Assembly: GCA_041687475.1 (NCBI GenBank)
Contig: JAWLBW010000235.1
Location: 1 to 7,408 of the forward strand
Source of the DNA: JAWLBW01 sp041687475
Lineage (GTDB): Bacteria > J088 > JAWLBW01
Direction: 5' to 3'
DNA: 7,408 bases
Shown: positions 1-4,845 of the stretch, piece after piece
Layout: the number at the start of each line of letters is the position of its first letter
Position numbering within the stretch: position 1 is the stretch's first letter
Translations under genes and position numbers: made by a program
Notes under the pieces: generated by a model
Database searches by the model: none
Seen by the model: the letters and a program-made list of their open reading frames with translations, nothing else
Told to the model about the DNA's origin: nothing

Positions 1-250
1 GGTTGATTTCGCGGGCCTCGTCGGTGCCGCCGGTCATGCCGCTTATATAAAGGGGAACACGAAGCGTCTTGCCTGCCAGCTCGACCGAGGTATCGACGTC
101 GTCGACCTGCATCTCGGGCAAGGCTTCATGCAGAAGATGCACGTGTTCGAGCAGCGTCGAACGGTCGCGAAACTGCACGTCTTCGTTGAGGCAGATTTGA
201 AGATGATCGCGTTTGCGGCGTTCGATATCGTCTTGAACAATGGGCGCCAT
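1..250 (-). CDS. fni: Type 2 isopentenyl-diphosphate delta-isomerase, N-terminal part (cut by window edge)
   Basis: The reading frame starts at the ATG at 250 and stays open to the left edge, giving the first 83 residues of a protein that is normally about 330-360 long. Seen: an RKRDH motif at residues 12-16, a HEALPEM stretch at 41-47, a D-x-D-T segment at 51-54 and ISGMTGGT at 69-76, ending in EIN. These match the type 2 IDI family, an FMN- and NAD(P)H-dependent cytosolic enzyme that interconverts IPP and DMAPP. By family knowledge the N-terminal R-K-x-x-H contacts the diphosphate and the M-T-G-G loop lies at the flavin. No other isoprenoid gene is visible. The purine-rich AAGGAG at 270-275 lies 19 nt from the ATG, too far for a normal ribosome binding site, and I found no in-frame alternative start nearby. 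Identification is firm; only the C-terminal TIM barrel is unseen. Confidence 0.9.
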   Translation of the reverse strand, partial: MAPIVQDDIERRKRDHLQICLNEDVQFRDRSTLLEHVHLLHEALPEMQVDDVDTSVELAGKTLRVPLYISGMTGGTDEAREIN

Positions 251-293
251 GATTAACCGTCGCCGGTCGCTCCTTCTGCAGAAAACTCACGAC

Positions 294-322
294 ATTATAG
301 CCGTGAACGGGGCAAAAAGAAA
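294..322 (-). promoter_or_regulatory. Likely promoter of fni
   Basis: On the minus strand a perfect TATAAT -10 box sits at 299-294. The -35 position at 17-bp spacing (322-317) reads TTTCTT, a poor match to TTGACA. It lies in an A/T-rich stretch (about 314-340) that is unusual for this GC-rich window and could act as an UP element. Transcription would start near 287, leaving a leader of roughly 37 nt before the fni ATG. The call rests mainly on the -10 box and its position. Confidence 0.5.
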
Positions 323-373
323 ATTACTTTTTCGACAAAACACGCCGTAAACCTGCGAACTCGCTGGGGATTC

Positions 374-395
374 CTGCCTACCGATCGGTAGGCAG
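374..395. promoter_or_regulatory. 22-bp perfect palindrome, candidate repressor operator
   Basis: The left half CTGCCTACCGA (374-384) is followed directly by its exact reverse complement (385-395) with no spacer. Uninterrupted palindromes with an ACCGATCGGT core are typical of dimeric repressor operators, including some of the TetR family; that assignment is inference. It lies about 75 bp upstream of the fni -10 box. No regulator gene lies in the window. The absence of a T-run on either side argues against a terminator. Confidence 0.55.
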
Positions 396-480
396 ACCGT
401 TTCCCGGCAGGCCGCCCATCAAGGCGGGGCGCGTTCGGAATCCGGCGTGATCACCCATGCTTACGGCAGCGTGCAATCAA

Positions 481-494
481 CTACCGATCGGTCG
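481..494. promoter_or_regulatory. Second, shorter copy of the candidate operator
   Basis: The sequence CTACCGATCGGTCG repeats the central 12 bases of the 374-395 palindrome. The perfect core is ACCGATCGGT at 483-492. The outer symmetry is broken at one position pair (482/493). The centres of the two copies are 103 bp apart, close to ten helical turns. Two copies within about 110 bp, and none noticed elsewhere in the window, support a real binding site. Confidence 0.45.
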
Positions 495-509
495 AACCGT
501 CCGGTTCGA
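492..509. repeat. 18-bp inverted repeat adjoining the second operator copy
   Basis: TCGAACCG at 492-499 and CGGTTCGA at 502-509 are exact inverted copies around a 2-nt centre (TC). It overlaps the last base of the ACCGATCGGT core. It could be another protein site or an extension of the operator. The 2-nt loop makes an RNA hairpin role less likely unless the stem opens. Confidence 0.4.
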
Positions 510-533
510 ACAGGTGCAGCCGGAAGCCTTACC

Positions 534-583
534 CGTGGATTATCGCAAATTTCAGAAAAATTTGAAACATCGATAATTCCACG
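534..583 (-). terminator. Long A/T-rich hairpin after doxX, possible terminator
   Basis: The outer arms CGTGGATTATCG (534-545) and CGATAATTCCACG (571-583) pair with one bulged base, and the inner arms CAAATTT (546-552) and AAATTTG (558-564) pair around a short loop. The structure begins 17 nt beyond the doxX stop codon, where a terminator would be expected. There is no U-tract after it on the minus strand, so it is not a classical intrinsic terminator. It may instead protect the mRNA 3' end or be a protein site. Confidence 0.35.
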
Positions 584-600
584 TTCGAAACTGGCCCCAT

Positions 601-1062
601 TCAGTGGTGCACGGCATCGCGTGTTTCCACCCGAACCGGTTCGGCCTTCCTGCTCAACAGTCCATCGATGGAGAACCGCCCCGCCCCTGCGAAAAGAAGG
701 GTTGCGTAGGCGGCGGCGAAAAGCAGCGGAAGCTCCTGCTTTGCCCAGGGGTCGCCCGCGTGCGCAATGAAGGCGGCGGTGAGCATGGTAACCAGCAACG
801 GAACGACCGCAAAGCGCGTGAAGACGCCGGCCATGACAAATGCCGCGCAGAACACTTCGGCAAACACGGCCAAAGCCAGACTGAGCTCACTGCCCAGGCC
901 GAAGGGATCGGAAAAGGTCTGGGAACGCGTCGAAAAGTCGGCCAGCTTTCCCCAGCCATGCGCAAAAAGCATGAACGAGCCTGCGACCACGCGCAGAAGG
1001 AGTAGACCGGCGTCGCCCGCCCACGCGGGCCTGGCGAACAGAAAACGGTTGATTGCGTGCAT
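601..1062 (-). CDS. DoxX-family integral membrane protein
   Basis: This 153-residue protein has the four-helix layout of the DoxX family: hydrophobic segments near residues 17-37, 59-79, 82-102 and 110-127. Family-like motifs are HGWGKL at 35-40, DPFGLGSEL at 52-60 and a GAGRFSIDGLL ending at 126-136. Its length is normal for the family. DoxX proteins sit in the inner membrane; they were named after a subunit of an archaeal thiosulfate:quinone oxidoreductase, and relatives have been linked to redox or oxidative-stress functions. The role of this copy cannot be told. There is no Shine-Dalgarno sequence before the ATG, and a TATCAT box (1075-1070) ends only 7 nt upstream, so the mRNA may be leaderless. 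The 245-bp gap upstream (1063-1307) shows no gene. Confidence 0.85.
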   Translation of the reverse strand: MHAINRFLFARPAWAGDAGLLLLRVVAGSFMLFAHGWGKLADFSTRSQTFSDPFGLGSELSLALAVFAEVFCAAFVMAGVFTRFAVVPLLVTMLTAAFIAHAGDPWAKQELPLLFAAAYATLLFAGAGRFSIDGLLSRKAEPVRVETRDAVHH

Positions 1063-1307
1063 GGATCAAATGATAGCCAACAGCGGGTGCCGATCGCGAA
1101 TCGAGGCGTGCATGGGACGGATCGGGCCGAGATGACTACTCACCTCGAGGCTTTGAAGACGATGAGTCGGACAGCCGGGGAATCGTAGCACCTGCCGCTT
1201 ACGGCGACATCTCCCCCGTGTTTCTTACCGAAGGAGCTTTTCCACCGGGATCGAACGTCCGAAAACGGAAACGATTGGTCGCGGCGCGCCCCAGCTTCAG
1301 CCTCCGG

Positions 1308-1781
1308 TCACGAGGCCAGTATTTCCTTGCGCATGTAGCGCCCGTCGTTCGGATCTGTGTCGGCATCCTTATAGGCGGCCGTGAGCTTCTGCATGAGGGC
1401 GACCGGATCCCAATGCGCCCAGGATATGGCGATACGGCCGTCATCGGCAAATCGCACAACGCTGGCTCCGCGCAGCGAGACCCGGCGCGAGGTCGGCGTA
1501 AGATTCAACAATTTTCCGCGGTGCGTGCCCCGTGCTATCCACCGCACGGTTACCTGGTCGCCGGCGTCGATCATTTCTTCAATGTCGATAACGAGATCGG
1601 GAAACCCTTTGCGGAACATGGAAATGGTTTCCTGGTAGCCTTCCAACCCCTCGCTGACGCCTTCGACGTTCGGGTCGATGTGTACAAAGTCGTCGGTCAC
1701 GAGCTCGGCTATCACGCCCAGCTTACCCTCGTTCCAGGCCGCATCAATCAATGCCAGCGTTCTTTCGATATTCCCTGCCAT
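1308..1781 (-). CDS. SnoaL-like NTF2-fold protein (ester-cyclase type)
   Basis: This is a 157-residue protein of the SnoaL-like/ester-cyclase branch of the NTF2 fold. Seen: an N-terminal helix with AAWNEGKLGVIAELVTDDFVHIDP (14-37), an FRKGFPDLVIDIEEMIDAGDQV segment (56-77), the characteristic VRWIARGTHRG (79-89), a TPTSRRV turn (95-101), and the closing DDGRIAISWAHWDPVALMQKL (113-133). In polyketide cyclases of this family an acid-base pair in the cone-shaped pocket catalyses aldol cyclisation, but many members are uncharacterised single-domain proteins. With no polyketide genes nearby, a cyclase role is not supported. The start at 1781 is the first ATG giving the normal helix; upstream ATGs at about 1786-1798 are out of frame. 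A good Shine-Dalgarno is lacking. The gene appears to stand alone. Confidence 0.82.
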   Translation of the reverse strand: MAGNIERTLALIDAAWNEGKLGVIAELVTDDFVHIDPNVEGVSEGLEGYQETISMFRKGFPDLVIDIEEMIDAGDQVTVRWIARGTHRGKLLNLTPTSRRVSLRGASVVRFADDGRIAISWAHWDPVALMQKLTAAYKDADTDPNDGRYMRKEILAS

Positions 1782-1908
1782 GAGCCCAGCATGGCATTGC
1801 CGCTTCTTCTCGACAAACCCGAAGGCCTTACCGGACGAGCGTTACAGAAAGAAAGGAGCGGGAGAAACCCGGTCGGCGTGTCGATAAAAGGCGTTCACCC
1901 CAGATTGT

Positions 1909-2547
1909 TCAGCCTTCGAACGGGCGACCGGCCTTCCACGGGTCGAGCAGCTTGTAAAGCGGCGGCGTCCACTGACTGTGCTCGTCGACCTTGAGCAGGC
2001 ACTCACGCTCGCGGGGGTCTTCCAGGTCGGAGCGTTGCACCTTCACGACCACCGGCCAGGCTTTCAGCGGATGAAAACGTATGCTGCGATTGTCCTGCGG
2101 CGAACGCACGATGAGATCGGGGGCAAACGTATTGCCGTTGGCGAATTCCTGTTCGCACGCGAGCCGGTGCTCTTCACACCAGGTGTTGATCTCGCGCTGA
2201 AGCTCCTGAAAGCGCAGGGGAGGATGAATGGTTTCGAACGGGCGGCCGCCGGCCCACGGATCGAGCAGGCAGTGCAGGTTCGGATTCCACGAATTGTCGT
2301 TGTTGACCTTGAGCAGACGCAGGGCGCGGTCGTCGTCGGGAAAATCGTCGCGGCGCACTTCGATGATGACCGGCCATCCCTTGACCAGGCGAAAATGCAT
2401 TTTACGCCCGTCTTTCTTGAGCGTCACCATGAAGGCAGGCACTTCTTCGTCGTCGACGGTGAATTCGCTCGTGTAGTCGGCATTGTGCTCGGCGCACCAC
2501 TGCCCGACTTCCTGCTCGAGTTCCTGGAATCGCAAAGGGGCCCGCAT
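1909..2547 (-). CDS. Unrecognised protein of two tandem 102-residue repeats
   Basis: I do not recognise this 212-residue protein. It consists almost wholly of two copies of one domain, residues 4-105 and 110-211, joined by TIHP. Aligned by eye without gaps the copies share 44 of 102 positions. Both begin PLRFQEL, have W-C-x-E-H at repeat positions 14-18, K-x-WPV at 53-57, LLKV at 75-78 and W-x-P-x-L at 84-88, and end LLDPW-x-x-GRPFE. The protein is acidic, has no signal peptide or membrane helix, and looks like an alternating helix/strand fold, so it is probably cytosolic. No catalytic signature is obvious; a binding or chaperone-like role is conceivable but unsupported. The start at 2547 is backed by GGAG at 2557-2560, 9 nt upstream. 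It is divergently transcribed from the cyclodeaminase-family gene. Confidence 0.8.
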   Translation of the reverse strand: MRAPLRFQELEQEVGQWCAEHNADYTSEFTVDDEEVPAFMVTLKKDGRKMHFRLVKGWPVIIEVRRDDFPDDDRALRLLKVNNDNSWNPNLHCLLDPWAGGRPFETIHPPLRFQELQREINTWCEEHRLACEQEFANGNTFAPDLIVRSPQDNRSIRFHPLKAWPVVVKVQRSDLEDPRERECLLKVDEHSQWTPPLYKLLDPWKAGRPFEG

Positions 2548-2563
2548 TTCAGCTCTCTCCGGG

Positions 2564-2592
2564 GTGAACGTCAGCGAAATCGCGTATACAAT
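2564..2592 (+). promoter_or_regulatory. Candidate promoter of the cyclodeaminase-family gene/rsmG unit
   Basis: TACAAT at 2587-2592 matches five of six -10 positions, and GTGAAC at 2564-2569 lies 17 bp upstream as a weak -35. It would give a leader of about 80 nt before the ATG at 2678. The box overlaps the divergent minus-strand -10 element. Confidence 0.3.
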
Positions 2593-2614
2593 GGACTATT
2601 CCTTTCTATCACAA
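2585..2614 (-). promoter_or_regulatory. Candidate promoter of the tandem-repeat gene
   Basis: On the minus strand TTGTGA (2614-2609) and TGTATA (2590-2585) are separated by 18 bp, giving four of six matches to the -35 consensus and a moderate -10 box. The predicted start lies about 30 nt before the ribosome binding site. The same TATACA block also serves the candidate plus-strand promoter, so the two could compete. Confidence 0.35.
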
Positions 2615-2677
2615 TTTTACCTGTTCCCGACTCGGCGAGGGCCGGTTGAGCAAGGTTTGTTCGAGTAGCGAGTACCC

Positions 2678-3634
2678 ATGGCGTTGTTTCTGACCGAATC
2701 GCAGGTGAACGAGCTCATCACGGCCGCCGATGCAGTGGCGGTGGTCGAGCAGAGCATGCAGGAAATCGGCAATCGCACGGCGATCAACCTTCCCCGCCAA
2801 CGGCTGCGGCTGCCGCAGGGCATGCTGCACATGCTGGCCGCGGCCCAGCCCGAGCAAGGCGTTTTCGCGCTCAAGGCCTATACCGCGTTCAAGGGGAAAA
2901 TCCGCTTCCGCATTCTGCTCTATGATGCCGCCAACGGCGACATACTCGCCCTCATCGAAGGCGACCGTCTGGGGCAACTGCGCACCGGCGCCGCCACCGC
3001 AGTGGGCACGAAGTACATGGCCAACCCGAACATCGAGCGGGCCGGGCTCTTCGGCACCGGCTTTCAGGCCGAAGGTCAGCTCGAAGCCCTGGTGCACGTC
3101 TGCCCGCTGAAGGAAGTGTTGGTCTACGGACGCGACGCCGAGCGGCGCAAGAGCTTCTGTGAGCGAATGTCGACCAGGCTGGGCATCGACGTCAGGCCGG
3201 TCGAGTCGGCGGCCGAGGCCGTGCGCGACCTTCCGCTCATCATTACCGCCACCACCAGTAAGGACCCTGTCTTCGACGGAAAGCTGCTGGCCGAAGGCGC
3301 GCATGTGAACGCGGTGGGCGCCAACCTGCTCATCAAGCGCGAAATCGACGGCACGACGCTCAAGCGAAGCAAGCCCATCGTGGTCGACAGCATCGAGCAG
3401 GCCAAGCTCGAATCGGGCGCGTTGCTGCAGGCCGTCGACGCCGGGCGCATGCACTGGGGCCAGGTGTGGGAGCTGGGCGACGTCATGGCCGGACGCGTGC
3501 CGGGCCGTAACGATACCCGAGACATCACCCTTTTCCACTCGCTGGGCCTTGCGGTCTGGGACACGGCCACCGCCAATTTCGTCTATCGGAAAGCCATGGC
3601 GCAGGGCGTGGGAACCGAACTGCCTTTCAACTGA
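2678..3634 (+). CDS. Ornithine cyclodeaminase/mu-crystallin family NAD(P)-dependent enzyme
   Basis: The 318-residue protein is full length for the OCD/mu-crystallin family, cytosolic enzymes using NAD(P) on amino or imino acids. Seen: Lys66 in FALKAY and RTGAATAVG (102-110) of the substrate/oligomer domain; the Rossmann turn GLFGTGFQAEGQ (123-134); NAVGAN (211-216); REID (221-224), whose Asp224 sits where the catalytic aspartate of ornithine cyclodeaminase lies; and ITLFHSLGLAVWD (283-295), a family hallmark. Members include ornithine cyclodeaminase, archaeal alanine dehydrogenase, ketimine reductases and siderophore-precursor enzymes, so the substrate cannot be assigned from motifs alone. 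The ATG at 2678 gives a standard N-terminus, though no strong Shine-Dalgarno precedes it. rsmG follows after 39 bp on the same strand, suggesting co-transcription. A 348-codon antisense frame across the gene is a composition artefact. Confidence 0.88.
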   Translation: MALFLTESQVNELITAADAVAVVEQSMQEIGNRTAINLPRQRLRLPQGMLHMLAAAQPEQGVFALKAYTAFKGKIRFRILLYDAANGDILALIEGDRLGQLRTGAATAVGTKYMANPNIERAGLFGTGFQAEGQLEALVHVCPLKEVLVYGRDAERRKSFCERMSTRLGIDVRPVESAAEAVRDLPLIITATTSKDPVFDGKLLAEGAHVNAVGANLLIKREIDGTTLKRSKPIVVDSIEQAKLESGALLQAVDAGRMHWGQVWELGDVMAGRVPGRNDTRDITLFHSLGLAVWDTATANFVYRKAMAQGVGTELPFN

Positions 3635-3673
3635 CGCCGTTCGTCGACGACGCAATACATCCAGGAACAGGAC

Positions 3674-4327
3674 ATGCCATTCACCGATGAACAGCGAGCA
3701 CGGTTGCGCAAAGCCGCCGAAACCTTCGGCCTTTCTCTTTCAGACGAACAGGTGGCGCAGCTCGAGAAAGCCACCGACATGCTGCTCGAGTGGAACGAGC
3801 GCATCAACCTTACGGCCCTGAAGACCGTCGACGACGTGGTCGACAAGCACCTCATCGACAGCCTGGCGGCCGGTTCGCACATCGGCCCGAACGCCTTCGT
3901 GCTCGACATCGGCACGGGCGGAGGGTTTCCGGGCGTACCGCTGAAGATAGCGAGCCCCGATCGGCGACTGTTGCTCATCGACGGCACCGCCAAAAAGGTG
4001 AACTACGTGCAAACGGTCATTCAGGCGCTGGGCCTGCAGAACATTACCGCCATGCACCAGCGCGCCGAAGACAAGGGCTTTCAGTTCGGTCTGTCGGGCC
4101 AACTCGACGTGGTAACGGCGCGGGCGGTGGCGCGCACCGAAGAGCTGCTGAAGCTTGCTTCGCCCTACCTGAAAAAGGGTGGTCGGGCCGTGCTGTACAA
4201 GGGAATCGCCGAAGCCGAAGAGGTGATGGAAGGTGCGAAGTTTGCGGGCTACCAGGCACCCGATCTTCACCTGTATGAACTACCCAAGGGCGATCGGCGG
4301 GCGTTGCTGGTCTTCACGCGCAAGTAG
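3674..4327 (+). CDS. rsmG: 16S rRNA (guanine527-N7)-methyltransferase RsmG
   Basis: The 217-residue protein has normal RsmG length and motif order: WNERINLTA (40-48), DKHLIDSL (57-64), the SAM-binding loop VLDIGTGGGFPGVPLKI (76-92), an acidic residue at the end of the next strand with TAKKVNYV after it (Asp103 to 112), QRAED (129-133), DVVTARAVA (145-153) and YKG near 175. RsmG uses S-adenosylmethionine to make m7G at position 527 of 16S rRNA in the 530 loop; by established knowledge its loss gives low-level streptomycin resistance. Often it lies beside mnmG and parAB near the replication origin; here it does not. AGGAA at 3663-3667, 6 nt before the ATG, supports the start. Probably translated from the same mRNA as the preceding enzyme, without an evident functional link. 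Confidence 0.95.
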   Translation: MPFTDEQRARLRKAAETFGLSLSDEQVAQLEKATDMLLEWNERINLTALKTVDDVVDKHLIDSLAAGSHIGPNAFVLDIGTGGGFPGVPLKIASPDRRLLLIDGTAKKVNYVQTVIQALGLQNITAMHQRAEDKGFQFGLSGQLDVVTARAVARTEELLKLASPYLKKGGRAVLYKGIAEAEEVMEGAKFAGYQAPDLHLYELPKGDRRALLVFTRK

Positions 4328-4392
4328 CCGCGTCATGCCGACACCCTACGACGACAAGGTCATGCCGCGTTGCGCCAACCCAACCCCGTGAG

Positions 4393-4401
4393 TGGTATAC
4401 T
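4393..4401 (+). promoter_or_regulatory. Extended -10 promoter of the small membrane protein gene
   Basis: TGGTATACT at 4393-4401 is a TG-n plus TATACT extended -10 element, five of six in the hexamer. No good -35 exists at 17 bp (GCGCCA); TTGCGC at 4370-4375 is 20 bp away. Extended -10 promoters can work without a strong -35. It lies about 34 nt before the ATG at 4435. Confidence 0.5.
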
Positions 4402-4434
4402 GTATCCTTTCCCGCGCTTCCCTCAGGTGTTGCC

Positions 4435-4767
4435 ATGGCCTATCTGATTCTCTTCGCCACCATCGCGCTCTTCATCAGCGAATTCGGCGTTCGCAAGGTC
4501 GCCCGCAAGCGCGCGGCCGCCACCCTTGCCTATCTCAAGAGCAAACACGGCGACCGGGACGTCGTGCAGGCCATGAGCGGCGACCCCTCGGACAAGAATT
4601 TCAAGGCTTTTCTGCAGTCGCCCGAGACCTTCGACGACGCTACCGTGGCCGGCCTGAAGAACCGCACGACCAAGGCCTCGAAGTGGGCCATGGTGCCGTT
4701 TCTGGTGCTCATCGGTTTTCTCGCCGCCGTCACCTTCCTCAGCAATATACTCGCCCTTCTGAAATAA
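4435..4767 (+). CDS. Small membrane protein with two transmembrane helices, unknown function
   Basis: I do not recognise a family for this 110-residue protein. It has a hydrophobic N-terminal helix (about residues 2-17), then a basic stretch with VRKVARKRAAA (19-29) that would keep this side in the cytoplasm by the positive-inside rule. A polar middle part follows (30-83), and a second hydrophobic helix lies at about 85-108, ending LLK. The predicted shape is a hairpin with the soluble part inside the cell. The polar segment is charged and helical (LAYLKSKHGDRDVV, ETFDDATVAGLKNR). The start ATG is preceded by AGGTG five bases away, a modest ribosome binding site, and by its own candidate promoter. 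It follows rsmG by 107 bp and is convergent with the lipoprotein gene. Coding status is supported by codon pattern and layout, not homology. Confidence 0.7.
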   Translation: MAYLILFATIALFISEFGVRKVARKRAAATLAYLKSKHGDRDVVQAMSGDPSDKNFKAFLQSPETFDDATVAGLKNRTTKASKWAMVPFLVLIGFLAAVTFLSNILALLK

Positions 4768-4815
4768 ATCCTCAATTCTCTATCCTTAATCCTTAAGGAG
4801 GAGGAGGAGAGGATT
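4767..4815. terminator. Possible bidirectional terminator with GGA repeat
   Basis: Between the two convergent genes, AATCCTC (4767-4773) and GAGGATT (4809-4815) are exact inverted copies enclosing a pyrimidine-rich arm and a purine-rich arm that contains four GGA units (4797-4808), with CCTTAAGG at the centre (4791-4798). The arms can fold into an imperfect hairpin on either strand. There is no long U-run, so termination strength is uncertain. Confidence 0.35.
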
Positions 4816-4845
4816 GTCGCGAGCGGTATGCGCCGAGGCGACCGA

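Larger units (their letters stand above)
251..600. other. Gene-free, palindrome-rich intergenic region between doxX and fni
   Basis: I see no convincing gene in these 350 bases; the longest frames are a 39-codon plus-strand frame at 457-576 and shorter minus-strand ones without family resemblance. The stretch contains the fni promoter, a 22-bp perfect palindrome (374-395), a second copy of its core (483-492), an adjoining 18-bp inverted repeat (492-509), a weak CCGCC/GGCGG hairpin (412-427), and a long A/T-rich hairpin (534-583) just after the doxX stop. It looks regulatory rather than coding. Confidence 0.6.

Noticed and set aside
457..576. A 39-codon plus-strand frame in the intergenic region, beginning MLTAACNQLP.
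   Set aside because: It has no ribosome binding site, runs through the operator-like and hairpin repeats, and resembles no known small protein.
1847..1871. A CGGG/CCCG hairpin followed by a pyrimidine run on the minus strand after the tandem-repeat gene, as a terminator.
   Set aside because: The stem is only four base pairs and the following run is interrupted by C and G, so it is too weak to call.
1218..1994. A 258-codon plus-strand open frame over the SnoaL-like gene.
   Set aside because: The opposite strand carries recognisable NTF2-fold motifs; this frame has low-complexity Arg/Pro/Gly-rich composition and no family features.
2609..3655. A 348-codon minus-strand open frame across the cyclodeaminase-family gene.
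   Set aside because: It is fully antisense to a gene with clear family motifs, has no recognisable domain, and long antisense frames are expected at this G+C content.
4332..4367. A 9-bp direct repeat GTCATGCCG (4332-4340 and 4359-4367) and an 18-residue frame starting at 4335.
   Set aside because: The repeat is short and not flanked by any mobile-element signature, and the tiny frame has no start signals or homology.
4795..4830. A very strong Shine-Dalgarno-like AAGGAGGAGG on the plus strand before a frame starting at 4828.
   Set aside because: That frame is antisense to the 3' end of the lipoprotein hydrolase gene, the spacing to the ATG is over 20 nt, and the purine run is better explained by the GGA repeat in the terminator-like hairpin.
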